Part shown: positions 21,475-31,925 of the stretch, piece after piece
How the letters are laid out: each line of letters opens with the position of its first letter
Numbering within the stretch: the first letter of the stretch is position 1
Program-made: the position numbers and the translations under genes
Source: Conus ventricosus
Lineage: Eukaryota; Mollusca; Gastropoda; Neogastropoda; Conidae
Direction of reading: 5' to 3'
Assembly (NCBI GenBank): GCA_018398815.1
Contig: CM031601.1
Location: 32,435,689 to 32,499,688, forward strand
Length of the DNA: 64,000 nucleotides
The notes under the pieces: generated by a model
Database searches by the model: none
Told to the model about the DNA's origin: nothing
The model's input: the letters and a program-made list of their open reading frames with translations, nothing else

Positions 21475-24285
21475 TGGCTGCCTTAATGGTGGGATAAAAA
21501 AACGGTCATACACACAAAACTCCACTCCCAAGTATCGGCCTGCCTACGCAGAAAATCTGCTTGCTTCAACCATTGAAAAGAATTCCTCCTCTTCTAATAA
21601 ATCAGTCACTTTTGTCAAACACAAAGCCCTAAAAGAAAAATCTCCCTGCAACTTTTCATCCGACAACATGGAAGACTACAATCTTCCTTTTACATTAAAC
21701 GAGCTGAAATCTGCCTTACTCTCTTGCAGCGATTCCTCTCCAGGTATAGATGACATACATTATCAACTATTGAAACATCTTCCGCAAGAAGGTCTGAACA
21801 TCCTGTTACAGGTATACAACCACGTGTGGACTACAGGTTGCTTTCCACCTCTTGGCGGACAGCCCTCATTATTCCCATCCCCAAACCTGGAAAAGATCTT
21901 TCTAATCCATCTAACTACCGTCCCATAGCTTTGACCAGCTGTGTCTGTAAATTGATGGAAAAAATGGTCAATGCTAGGCTCATGTGGAAACTCGAAACCG
22001 ATGGCCTTTTGGCGAAAGAAACAGTGTGGTTTCCGCAAACATCGTAGTACAGTTGACCATTTGATTCGTCTGGAATCTACACTTAGGAACGCCTTTCTAA
22101 ACAGACAGCATGCAGTGGCAATTTTCTTTGACTTGGAGAAGGCCTACGATACCACCTGGAAGTCGGGGATACTTCATGATCTCCACGATCTGGGTTTTCG
22201 AGGTCATCTTCCGCTTTTTATTCAAAATCTTTTGGCAGAACGACAGTTTCAGGTCCGGGTTGGCACCACTCTCTCTGATGTCCACGAGCAGGAGTTGGGT
22301 GTTCCACAGGGGAGCATACTATCTCCTGCCCTCTTTAGTATTAAGATCAACAACATTGTGAAATCAGTTCAGCAGGGTTCAGACTGCTCATTGTTTGTGG
22401 ATGATTTTGCTGTCTACGCAACTGGAAGCCTGTACCGAGTGTCCAGCGCAGGCTCCAGCTTTGCGTAGATAAAATCCATCGGTGGGCGGATGAAAACGGT
22501 TTCACCTTTTCTGCTACAAAAACCCAGTGTATTCACTTCCATAATTTCCGTCAGTTTTTTCCAGATCCGGAACTTCAAGTAGGGAAATCTCCCATTCCAG
22601 CTGTTAAAGAGGCCAAATTTCTGGGAGTCATTTTTGACAAAAACTTAACTTTCTCAGCCATATTAAAAACCTCAAAACTGCTTGCCAAAAGGCACTGAAT
22701 ATTCTGCGGGTCGTAGCACACACCGACTGGGGCGCTGATAAGAAACTTTGTTGCACCTCTACAGAGCCTGGTCCGTTCCAAACTGGACTACGGTTGTGCT
22801 GTGTACGGCTCCGCAAGATCATCTTACCTCAAACTCTTGGACCCTATCCACCATCAAGGGCTTCGTCTCTGTCTTGGAGCGTTCCGCACCACCCTGTGTA
22901 CAGCCTGTACGCAGAGGCAGGTGAACCTTCACTGTCCAACCGCAGGCTGAAACTGTCTTTGAATTATTACATCCGACTGTTCTCAGAACCGCAGAATCCT
23001 GCCTATGACTGTGTTTTTGACCCTCCGTTCCAAAGTAAGTTTGAAACAAACCCGAAATGTATTCCGCCGTTTGGGCTTCGTATGCAGCCTCACGTGCGGA
23101 ATGCAGGTCTAGACCTGGGAGTAGTTTCCGATTTTTCCAAGTTTCCGGATCAACCTCCATGGACCTTTTTCACACCAGAGATTCGTTTTGATCTCGCAGC
23201 TTTCCGTAAGGAGTCTACCAGCTCTCTGGCGTACAAGGCTTTGTATGCCGAGCTCTGTTCCAAATTCCCATCCTATCAAAAAGTTTTCACTGACGGTTCC
23301 AAGTCTGAGGATGGAGTGGCCTGTGCAGCCTACTGCCCTGGGGCTCCTTCTCAGATATTGTTGGAACATATCCATTCCGATGCTTCTGTCTATTCTGCTG
23401 AACTTACTGCTCTAGTACTGGCTTTGAAGATAATCTCCCATTCTTCGAGGAGGGACTTTCTGGTTCTGTCGGATTCGCTGTCAGCTTTGGAGGCCATAGC
23501 TGGCCGCAACCTTCAGCATCCAGAACTTTACTTTTTTTTTAACTTTTTAGCAAGTTGAAGGCGGACGGTTACAACATTACTCTTGCTTGGGTTCCTGGCC
23601 ATGTTGGCATCGGCGGGAACGAAATGGTTGATCGTTTAGCCAAGAACGCCACAAGAGAGAAACTGTCCAACACTTATATCCCCTGCTCAGATGTGAAACC
23701 CAAAATTAACGATTATGTGAGAGACCTCTGGCAGGAGGATTGGAACACACAGACGAATAACAAACTCTTTCAGATCCGTCCAAACCTTAAAGACTTCCTC
23801 CCATCTACGTCGGGTGGTCGTAAAGAGGAAACGGTTCTGTGCCGGATGCACACCGGCCATTCGTATTTTACCCATTCTTACCTTTTAAAGAGTGAGAAGC
23901 TCCGTGGTGCATTCCATGTCATGCCCCACTCACAATGAAACATGTTCTTTTAGAGTGTTGGGACTTGCACGATGTGAGACACAAACATTTTACAGCGGAG
24001 TCCATGAAGATCCTGTTCAGGGATGTCCCGCCTGACGTGATCCTTGGGTTTTTGAGAGAAATTAACATTTTTCATCTGATTTGAGATTTTACGGAAGAAG
24101 GATTTTTAACAAAGTTTCTGGTTCGTTTGTAGACGATGTCATTTAACGAGATGTGTGAAAGTTGTTTTTTTTTTTTTTTTTTTTTTTTTAATGACTGGTG
24201 AGTTGATTTTAACGTGGTGACAGCCCTGATGTGGCCCTCTGCGGTCGGCTGGGCTATAAGCAACATTATCTTATCTTATCTCCTA
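21475..24285 (+). mobile_element. I/Jockey-group LINE, 5'-truncated, with RT and RNase H, multiply frameshifted
   Basis: Successive plus-strand frames give one ORF2 tail. RT fingers (SSPGIDDIHYQLLKHLP) lie near 21.74 kb and PKPGKDLSNPSNYRPIALT near 21.88 kb. FFDLEKAYDTTW is near 22.13 kb, and GVPQGSILSP is at 22,298. The catalytic box reads LFVDDF at 22,390 instead of YADD. RNase H follows with TDGSK near 23.29 kb, AEL near 23.4 kb, LSDS near 23.47 kb, and WVPGHVGIGGNE near 23.59 kb. The endonuclease is missing. Frames change at about 21.84, 22.0, 22.45, 22.8 and 23.55 kb, so the copy is dead. It ends in TTATC repeats at 24,263-24,282, the probable tail. Confidence 0.85.
24163..24190. repeat. 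Poly-T run
   Basis: A run of about 26 T lies in the 3' untranslated part of the LINE. Confidence 0.95.
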
Positions 24286-24540
24286 GCCTACGCAGAAGTT
24301 CACAGGAGAAGATTTCTCCTCATAACACCTTTCCAGTTTCAGTTTCATCAAGGAGTCACTGCGTGCGGACTACTCCATATACGCTACACCACACTACACA
24401 TGATTTTAAGCTGATGGATAAATGAATTAACAACTAAGATGAGAGAATTCAAGAAGAGGGTCTCGCGGCTACGACTCAGCAGATGTCTGACCTACGCATT
24501 AGCCCAGTGCGCTGGTCATACCTTGAGTGCCTGCGTAACA
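24286..24540 (+). repeat. Degenerate SINE-type repeat
   Basis: It contains CAGTTTCAGTTTCATCAAGG, GTCACTGCGTGCGGA, CATATACGCTACACCAC and, further on, CAGATGTCTGACCTACGC with AGCCCAGTGCGCTGGTCA. This block order resembles a SINE that I know as widespread in caenogastropod snails. The order is kept but a segment in the middle is replaced. Identification is from memory. Confidence 0.5.
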
Positions 24541-24589
24541 TTGGTTGTCTTTTTTTTTCTCTTTTTTTTTTGGTAGGTGTGTGGAGTGA

Positions 24590-24787
24590 ATGTACACGTG
24601 TGTGTATGGATGTGTGGGCACGGCCCCATGTGTGTGCGTGTGTGCATTCGTGTATGTGTGTGTGCATGTGTGTGCCTGCATGTATGTGTTTGTGCGTGTG
24701 CAGAAGTGCGTGCGCGCGCGCATGTGTGTGTGTGTGTAATTTGTGGGTTTGTGTGAGCATTCACACGTATGTGTACATATGTATGTG
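24590..24787. repeat. GT-rich microsatellite
   Basis: Imperfect GT/GTGC/GTAT repeats. Open frames here are low-complexity. Confidence 0.95.
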
Positions 24788-24789
24788 TT

Positions 24790-25395
24790 CAGTTCAGTTC
24801 AGTGGTTTATTTAATGTCTTTTCATCGCCAGATGATATTAGACACTTTTTTTTTAATTAAAAGAAAACCCAACCTCTACACTTAATTTATCATCCACGTG
24901 AGTACTTTCAACCCACATCTGATATGTGCATGCTTACATAAGTGAAATACCCTAGTATTGATCTTTATAAAAAATATTGCAACCGGTGACTGCGAAATAA
25001 CCATGGCAATTTCAGCAACATGGGAACCATATAAGACAGTACTAACATTATCGAAGTTTGTCATCTCAATACCTTTCTCCTGATAGAGCGTGGTCAACAC
25101 TGAGCATTCAAATAAAAGATGATGTACATAAATGTTTTCTCTGCAGACACAAGTAATACCATGAGAATATTTAGTGTTCCAAGTATTCAGCCTTAACTTA
25201 TGAATTAATCTGGCAATGTGCCTGGGACACGACGGTAAACTAGACATTTTTTCACTTAAATTCTTCTTATGTATATATTTTTCCATGATTTGGATTAATT
25301 CACAAGCGGGTAAATCTAAGGGACTGTTTAATAAATTTTCAGCATTTCTATTTGCTCCTTCTTTTGCAAGACTGTCTGCTATTATATGTATGTGT
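24790..25395 (-). mobile_element. I-like LINE, 5'-truncated 3' end
   Basis: A minus-strand frame of 134 codons (24,882-25,286) contains KLRLNTWNTKYSHGITCVC followed by HHLLFEC, the C-terminal zinc-binding segment that follows RNase H in I-like LINEs. Just upstream on the same strand the end of RNase H is visible (ADSLAKEGANRNAENLL). The 3' side ends in ACTGA pentamers (read on the minus strand) at about 24,788-24,802. The same segment, diverged, is at 46,967-47,245. The copy is truncated and inactive. Confidence 0.75.
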
Positions 25396-25525
25396 ATATG
25401 TGTGTGTCTTTGTATGTGGACGTGTACGTATGTGCGTGTGTATATGCATTTGTGCGTTCATGTGTATGTGCGCACGCGTGTGGGTGTGGACGTGCACATG
25501 CACACATGTGTATATGTGTGTTTAA
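25385..25525. repeat. TG-rich microsatellite
   Basis: Imperfect TGTG/TATG/CGTG repeats within the 5' truncation side of the LINE fragment. Confidence 0.9.
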
Positions 25526-25824
25526 AGTTATGTCATTTAAATGGGACGGATCTAGATGTTAAGTCCATTCCATGTGTTGAAATCAGAGCATTTGGGACCA
25601 GGTTTTTATTTTTCATTTCTATTTTTGCGTTTGTCCTGCATGAACATGTGAGCCTGCCAAGCTACGGGCGTGGTATCCAGGTTTATAGTTTGAAACATGG
25701 AAATGAATATTTTTCCTTTGATCTGATGATCATGTGAACTGGGTATACTTATTTTAGACTTTTTCTTAACATTTCAGGCTTTTACGTTGTTCGTGGACTT
25801 TTGTTTCAAAGTGAGGCGACTGCA

Positions 25825-26083
25825 AACTTCAAAGAACAATGACTGTTCCACCGAAGGACAGAGACAAACAAATTACAAGACAAAACACGGCGCGTTTCGA
25901 CCTCTTTGGTCTTCTTCAGGCTAGACGAACAACATTCAAGACAATGTGTGCACGTCCTTCGTTTTCATCGTCTTGAATGTCGTTTGTCTTGCCTGAAGAA
26001 GACCAGAGAGGTCGAAACGCGCCGTGTTTTGTCTTGTAACTTGTCCCTTTCGTTCTGCGGAACAGTAATTGTTCTTTGAAGTT
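25825..26083. repeat. Large inverted repeat, about 115-120-bp arms
   Basis: Left arm 25,825-25,944 and right arm about 25,968-26,083 are reverse complements at roughly 85 per cent by eye, with a spacer near 25 bases. The innermost parts carry GAAGAAGACC, then GGTCGAAACGCGCCGTG, which is close to a hammerhead-ribozyme core. The same family occurs at about 47.85 and 54.07 kb. This may be two Penelope-like or retrozyme-like element ends head to head, or a foldback element. Confidence 0.85.
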
Positions 26084-26284
26084 CAGTTTTGAAGTCTTTG
26101 TCCAGTTCGGGTTCAACTATCTTTTGGGTCTGATACTACTGCTTCCGAGGTCGGGTGGGTTATGGACACTACGACAGACTGACGTGTGGTCAAAACATTG
26201 CTCTAACCTTGTGAAAATGAGTTGTGACAGGTTTCTTGAAAGAACATGGTTGAGAAAAAGTACATTGCTTACATCTCCTCGCAG
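26084..26284. other. Non-coding spacer upstream of the candidate exon
   Basis: No repeat or gene recognised. The last 20 bases (GCTTACATCTCCTCGCAG) look like a splice acceptor. Confidence 0.3.
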
Positions 26285-26414
26285 CTGCTCAAAGTGAAAA
26301 TTCAGTCGATACGTTCAACAACGGCCGCACTGTCGCCATGCACAGAACCTGCACGTGCCTCCAGTGACGATGGGGGCTACAATAACAACCCGCTGCAGCA
26401 ACTCTTGGCCTCAG
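26285..26414 (+). CDS. Candidate exon, possibly the stem-encoding exon of the LicD gene
   Basis: A pyrimidine-rich acceptor (ACATCTCCTCGCAG) precedes 130 bases open in frame, followed by CCTCAG/GTTTGT, a fair donor. The frame reads KVKIQSIRSTTAALSPCTEP and ends GGYNNNPLQQLLAS, a low-complexity, Ser/Asn-rich stretch typical of a Golgi enzyme stem. It leaves one base over, which would complete the codon started by the acceptor at 29,233/29,234. The two exons are therefore phase-compatible across a 2.8-kb intron. A second frame is also open for part of the segment. No homology was recognised, so this is a prediction from splice signals alone. Confidence 0.3.
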
Positions 26415-26496
26415 GTTTGTCCGGTCCACATGTAGCCGAATAATTGTGGGTTTTGTACGTGTTATTCATGCATCTATTGGTGCACGCATGAAACAC

Positions 26497-26497
26497 A

Positions 26498-26538
<41 letters not shown>

Positions 26539-26608
26539 ACACACACGCACACACACACACACACACACACACTTCTACAATCCCCACCAGTACCATCATA
26601 CACACACA

Positions 26609-26644
<36 letters not shown>

Positions 26645-26645
26645 T
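26497..26645. repeat. CA and GT/GA microsatellite
   Basis: A CA array is followed by a short GT then GA array. Confidence 0.95.
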
Positions 26646-27084
26646 ATCTGAATAGTTGCGGGTGTGGGCGACAGGCTTATATGAATGTGTATTTGTGTTG
26701 CGTGTCGCAGTCACAAGCATGCTGTTGTTTAACTTTTTTGTTGGTAAAACGCGTGCATAATTTTCATTCTGTTCTTTCATACTCACTCACGTCACAATGA
26801 TATACCGAACTAACAGGTTTAATCCAACACATATGTTTATTTACAATTTTTTGTCAAAACCACCTGCGTCTAGATAACGTTTGTTTTAAAGATATCTGTT
26901 CATGGAAAATATGGATTTTCAGTGTGATTGGGTTGGGTTTGTTTTTTTAATGAAGCATTAGCAGATGCAACTCTGGCTACATAAGTGCAGTGAAGGAAAC
27001 CAGAGATTCTGTAAAGTATAGTAATTTATGCAGTCTGTCACAAGCAGCAGTTACACCCTTCTATTGGTAGTTTACGCTTACAAA
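26646..27084. other. No feature seen
   Basis: AT-rich non-coding DNA without recognisable repeats; presumably intronic if the LicD exon model is right. Confidence 0.4.
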
Positions 27085-27310
27085 TGAGAAATCACACTCT
27101 CTTACAATGAAATGGGGAAATCACACTATCTTACAATGAAGGGGAAATCACACTATCTTACAATGAAAGAGAAATCACACTGTCTTACAATGAAAGAGAA
27201 ATCACACTGTCTTACAATGAAAGAGAAATCACACTGTCTTGCAATGAAAGAGAAATCACACTGTCTTACAATGAAAGAGAAATCACACTGTCTTACAATG
27301 AAATGGGGCA
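27085..27310. repeat. 27-bp minisatellite, about 8 copies
   Basis: The unit GAAATCACACTGTCTTACAA plus TGAAAGA repeats with few changes. The frame through it encodes a repeated peptide because 27 is a multiple of three; it is not a gene. Confidence 0.95.
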
Positions 27311-27459
27311 GAGGTTGGGCCAGTGCTGACTCATGCTGAAGCAGCAGAGAGTTTGGAACAACCAGTCCTACTCTGCGTAGGACCACCGCAACTCCGTCAG
27401 GGTCCCCAACACCGCTACAACTGTAGAGCCAACCTTGCAGCAAAACAACACTGTCTGTT

Positions 27460-27642
27460 CACTGTAAGGGCTGTACATTTTCCACACTATAAGGGCTGTA
27501 CATTTTCCACACTTTAAGGGCTGTACATTTTCCACACTTTAAGGGCTGTACATTTTCCACACTTTAAGGGCTGTACATTTTCCACACTTTAAGGGCTGTA
27601 CATTTTCCACACTGTAAGGGCTGTACATTTTCCACAGTTAAT
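27460..27642. repeat. 25-bp minisatellite, about 7 copies
   Basis: The unit AAGGGCTGTACATTTTCCAC plus ACTTT repeats nearly perfectly. Confidence 0.95.
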
Positions 27643-27900
27643 TCATGCCTACCTGTGTGTGCGTGTGTGTGACCACGTATAACTCTGCATACAATTGAGA
27701 GAGAAAGAAAGAAAGGGAGAGAGAGAATGTCTTTGTGTCTGAATGTGTTAGAATGAACCTCTGTAAGTGTAATTGTGTTGGGTTTTTTTTTCTACTCCCC
27801 ATCATTCAAAGAAAGGCCAGGCAGGGCACCTGCCATGAGATCCTCGTTGCTCCTCTCTCCTTTAGGGGCAAAACCAAAAGAACTCGTGTCGGTCCTAAGA

Positions 27901-27933
<33 letters not shown>

Positions 27934-28044
27934 TGGTGACTTGAGAATGGAAGCAGACAAATTGCCTTTCTTCGTTTCTTTGGTGTTGACCAGGTCCACA
28001 GATGATGTAGTTGACACACTGACCACCGACACCGGTGGAATAGA
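27643..28044. other. Non-coding, with a GA tract and a poly-C run
   Basis: It holds a GT/GA-rich stretch at 27,655-27,727 and a C run of about 31 at 27,903-27,933. No gene seen. Confidence 0.6.
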
Positions 28045-28382
28045 TTTGGTGGACACACTGACCATAGACACCAAACAGACATGGTGGACACACTGGCCAT
28101 AGACACCAAACAGACCTGGTGGACACACTGACCATAGACACCAAACAGACATGGTGGACACACTGACCATAGACACCAAACAGACATGGTGGACACACTG
28201 ACCATAGACACCAAACAGACATGGTGGACACACTGACCATAGACACCAAACAGACCTGGTGGACACACTGACCATAGACACCAAACAGACCTGGTGGACA
28301 CACTGACCATAGACACCAAACAGACATGGTGGACACACTGACCATAGACACCAAACAGACATGGTGGACACACTGACCATGG
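28045..28382. repeat. 35-bp minisatellite, about 9.5 copies
   Basis: The unit TGGTGGACACACTGACCATA plus GACACCAAACAGACA recurs every 35 bases. The long open frames on the minus strand (up to 233 codons, 27,792-28,507) are created by this array in three frames and are not genes. Confidence 0.95.
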
Positions 28383-28690
28383 GCAGCTGTGAAACAGACA
28401 TGGTAGTGTCCACAGAACTGCAATACACGGAGGCAAATCTTATGTCGGCCTGTGTCTGACTGTCTTCTGTTTGTCAACATTTTTTTCAAGAAACAAAATT
28501 CTCTCACATCAAATTCTCATAAATCCTGTGGCAGCTCCGACTGGACTCAGCATGTCTGTCTGAGTTTCAGCATGGTTTTTTTTTTTCCATGGAACTGTAA
28601 GTCCTTCGACGGCAGTCTGCACACATTCTACCATTCCTCGCTCCAGAACATTCCGTTTTAGGCTTGTTTTTCTTCACTTTTCTGAACATG
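28383..28690. other. No feature seen
   Basis: Non-coding spacer between the minisatellite and the LINE fragment. Confidence 0.4.
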
Positions 28691-28699
28691 AGTTTTAAC

Positions 28700-29070
28700 G
28701 AAGGGGAAGGGTGAGTGGGCTTGTGTGCTATGCTTTTTCTTTTGCCGTGATGGCATCCGTCTGTCTCGAGAGACAGTGATGTTGTGCTGTGGATCAGTCA
28801 GTTGTGGAGTTGCAGCGCCTGCTGTGGCTGAAGAGCCCGATCCTTGAGCGGCAGGCTCTGTTGCAGTTGCTGCAGGTGAAGTCTCGGTCATGAGTGTCTG
28901 TTAATGCCGAGGCAATTCTTTGCCGTCTGCGGCGCCTCTGGTCTTTCCACTGGGCCTCTCTCCTCTGCTCTGCATGTTTGATGCCGACCTTGATGGTGGA
29001 CCGCCAGCTGATCCGATCTGTGATCTTATGCCATACCAAGTGTCGGTCCTATATTGTTTGCATGTGAACA
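28700..29070 (-). mobile_element. RTE-like LINE 3'-end fragment
   Basis: The minus strand encodes TDRISWRSTIKVGIKHAEQR, then a basic stretch and a C-x2-C-x12-H-x4-C zinc-finger-like motif (CSNCNRACRSRIGLFSHSRRC). This is the tail commonly seen at the end of reverse transcriptases of RTE-group LINEs in invertebrates, where a W-R-S/T block is followed by an IGLxSH finger. The remainder of the enzyme is absent. Confidence 0.6.
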
Positions 29071-29102
29071 GACACGTATGCATGTGTCCTCGGTCTTTGT
29101 GT

Positions 29103-29172
<70 letters not shown>
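29103..29172. repeat. GT / GA microsatellite with G run
   Basis: A short GT array, about 25 GA units and a G run end some 60 bases before the LicD exon. Confidence 0.95.
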
Positions 29173-29233
29173 CGTAACTGATCGTGCGTGTGACATTAAA
29201 TGGACCTAAAGAAATGCTCCTCCATGTCTTCAG

Positions 29234-30036
29234 AGCCCTATGGAAAGGTCCAGGCCTGTCCCAAGGACGAAGCAGCCTACTCCAGAGCTTTGACCTGGTT
29301 CAACCAATCAGAGGAGCGGAGAAGACGCTACTTCCGGTTCCTACCCACCCTGACAACCCTGCAGAAAACCCAGTTGATCCTCACGTGGCGGGTCCTGCAT
29401 GAGGCCCTGGCCCTGCACAACGTCACCCACTACCTGACCTCCGGCACTCTCCTGGGGGCTGTCCGCCATGAAGGCATCATTCCCTGGGACGACGACCTGG
29501 ACGTGGCTGTGGAGGAGAAGGACCTGGACAAACTGCGACGCATCCTGTCCTGCATTCCGGGGTACACGTTACACATGCAGCCCTCCCTGCACTGGAAGTT
29601 CTTCGCAGACGATGCTCACGTGCTGTCCACATACTCCACAGCCACCATTGTCCACGCCAGAGAACTGGGTGAGAACGAAAAGAAAGATCACGTGATGGAA
29701 TGGCACCCTAACGCTGACGTCGTTCGCCGATCTCCCATGGTCGACATCTTCTTGATGACGCGGGATGATTTGTACACCTGGTGTCTCGAAAGGACCAACC
29801 TGGACAAATGCTTGTTCAAGGTAGAAGACGTGTTCCCGCTAACCCAGGTGAACTTTGAGGGTCACCCTGCCCCTGTGCCCAGACGCAGTGCTGTCATCGT
29901 CAACAGCATCTACGATGCTAACACATGCGTCTCGCCCAGCAGAAACCACATGGAAGGCGTGCAACTGAAGGAAGAAAAGGCCGTCGTCCCGTGTGGAGAG
30001 CTGGCCGACATGCACACTGTCTGCTACGTTGTGTAG
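29234..30036 (+). CDS. LicD-family protein, terminal exon (ribitol/choline-phosphate transferase type)
   Basis: The intact frame (from an ATG at 29,200, or from a splice acceptor at 29,233) encodes 267-278 residues. Numbering from the 29,200 ATG, residues 78-101 carry the LicD hallmark [12 protein letters not shown], then IPWDDDLD, whose aspartates at 97-99 and 101 bind metal and nucleotide-sugar substrate in this family. VDIFLM near 186 and a C-terminal Cys-rich end follow. LicD proteins transfer phosphocholine or ribitol phosphate to glycans; fukutin and FKRP are animal relatives acting in the Golgi. No membrane anchor is encoded here, so an upstream exon is expected. The pyrimidine-rich CTCCTCCATGTCTTCAG favours a splice acceptor over the ATG. 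The stop codon lies in the first unit of a 40-bp minisatellite. The substrate in this organism is unknown. Confidence 0.85.
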
Positions 30037-30622
30037 CATGCCTCGGTCTGCTAGAGGTGTATACTACGTTGTGTAGCATGCCTCGGTCTGCTAGAGGTGT
30101 ATACTACGTTGTGTAGCATGCCTCGGTCTGCTAGAGGTGTATACTACGTTGTGTAGCATGCCTCGGTCTGCTAGAGGTGTATACTACGTTGTGTAGCATG
30201 CCTCGGTCTGCTAGAGGTGTATACTACGTTGTGTAGCATGCCTCGGTCTGCTAAGGTGTATACTACGTTGTGTAGCATGCCTCGGTCTGCTAGAGGTGTA
30301 TACTACGTTGTGTAGCATGCCTCGGTCTGCTAGAGGTGTATACTACGTTGTGTAACATGCCTCGGTCTGTTAGAGGTGTATACTACGTTGTGTAGCATGC
30401 CTCAGTCTGTTACAGGTGTATACTACGTTGTGTAGCATGCCTCAGTCTGTTAGAGGTGTATACTACGTTGTGTAGCATGCCTCGGTCTGTTAGAGGTGTA
30501 TACTACGTTGTATAGCATGCCTCGGTCTGTTAGAGGTGTATACTAATGTTGTGTAGCATGCCTCGGTCTGTTAGAGGTGTATGCTATGTTGTATAGCATG
30601 CCTCGGTCTGTTAGAGGTGTGT
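30022..30622. repeat. 40-bp minisatellite starting at the LicD stop codon, about 15 copies
   Basis: The unit TATACTACGTTGTGTAGCAT plus GCCTCGGTCTGCTAGAGGTG repeats every 40 bases. The first half-unit is the gene's own last codons. Units nearest the gene are almost identical; those after about 30,340 accumulate changes. Confidence 0.95.
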
Positions 30623-30699
30623 GTGTGTGTGCATTGGTTTTTAAAGTAGACGTTTTTCGCACTTTTGCAATGAAATGTGGAACCTGAGACACCCCACCC

Positions 30700-30701
30700 A
30701 C

Positions 30702-30794
<93 letters not shown>
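30700..30794. repeat. TC microsatellite
   Basis: Nearly pure TC array. Confidence 0.98.
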
Positions 30795-30797
<3 letters not shown>

Positions 30798-30894
30798 GAA
30801 ACTAAACCTCCCAAAGTGTGGGGTTGTGGTTGTGACGAGAGGAGAAATGGGGGGAGAGGTGTGATCCTTTAAGGGAAGTACTCAGAATGTGCTC

Positions 30895-31070
30895 TCTCTT
30901 AGAATTATTATCATTATTATTATTATGAATACTTATATAGCGCCTATCCTTGGCTAGAGACCAAGCTCTAAGCACTTTACAATCCACACTCGTTTACACA
31001 ACAGGCTGCCTACCTGGGTAGTGCCGACTGAAGAGCTGGCAGCTGGCGCTTCATTCAGTCGTTTCCCGTG
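30895..31070. repeat. Dispersed repeat fragment (TATATAGCGCC type)
   Basis: It contains ATTATTATTATGAATACTTA, then TATATAGCGCC, CTAAGCACTTTACAA and ACAGGCTGCCTACCTGGGTA. I know this order from a repeat common in marine snail genomes. Only its start is present before unrelated DNA follows. Confidence 0.5.
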
Positions 31071-31127
31071 TCATCCAGTCAATATCGTTCACTCAGTTTC
31101 CTTACTTCCTTCATTCTTTCCATTTCT

Positions 31128-31428
31128 CACGCAGGGTGCATGCCATGTGTAACATGTCATCCATACCAACGGCCAAACTCGCCTTCTCTTCCGAAAGTTG
31201 GTGATGGGATTTTACGTGTGTGCAAGATGTTGTGCGTGCGTTCACACACGGAACCTCGGTTTATAGTCTCATTCGAAGGACTGTATGGGAAATGGAGTCA
31301 GAACTTATGTTAACTCAGAGGGAAAAATCCCTGTACGGAAACGGCCCGGCGGAGATTCGAACCCGCAGCCCCAGGATCACCAAGGTTACGTGTCCGGTGC
31401 TCTACGACTGAGCTATTCCGGCCCCCTT
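31128..31428 (-). repeat. tRNA-derived SINE
   Basis: On the minus strand, 31,427 to about 31,345 is tRNA-like. An A box sits in TAGCTCAGTCGTAGAGC and a B box in GGTTCGAATC, with a good D arm and T arm but a poor anticodon stem and mismatched acceptor stem. The body then continues to about 31,128 and matches 21,292-21,470. The tRNA head with attached unique body is the structure of a SINE transcribed by RNA polymerase III. Confidence 0.8.
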
Positions 31429-31925
31429 TATAAACAAGCGTTATATTAAAATTCACCCCCACCCTCTCTCATGTTAGTGGTGGAAGGAACAACGTTCCGG
31501 TTCTAGTTATCAAAAGAAACTTTTATTTTACTCGGGACTGTTAGAAATACTGGAGAATGGCGCAAGAGGAATTGATCTTCGGCTTCTGCATTTGAAACTG
31601 CTTGTGCTGCGACTGACAGACAGGACTAGAAATATATTCCAACACAAAATGATGTCTGAACAACAAACAGACTAACGCAAGTGAACTGTAATTCACACAT
31701 AAAACTTGACTTTGGTACACAAGATTAAAATAAACACAGAGTTATAAAGTCACTCTGGTCTTGAATGGGCTGGCCTATCCTCACTTTATCTCATCATAAA
31801 GGGGGAGGAGGAGGGAGGGGTTGTTCCAATAATCTGAGGTGGAGTCCAGTGGGTACACAAGGACGTAGCTTTGAAGGTGGAGAGGTGTGCATATCTCTGT
31901 CCAGTTTCTGGTGAATGGTCCACCA
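31429..31925. other. No feature seen
   Basis: Non-coding; no recognisable repeat or exon. Confidence 0.4.

Noticed and set aside
26076..26297. Frame with a hydrophobic segment as a membrane-anchor exon of the LicD gene
   Set aside because: It overlaps the foldback arm and the presumed acceptor region, and lacks its own splice donor.
27085..27642. Regular direct repeats that might be mistaken for a CRISPR array
   Set aside because: Units are contiguous with no unique spacers and the context is eukaryotic.
27792..28507. Minus-strand frames of 177-233 codons that look like a repeat protein
   Set aside because: Three frames encode the same peptide because of a 35-bp minisatellite, and part of each is a translated poly-C run.
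31345..31427. tRNA gene on the minus strand
   Set aside because: D and T arms are good, but the anticodon stem and acceptor stem do not pair, and a SINE body shared with 21.3 kb is attached.
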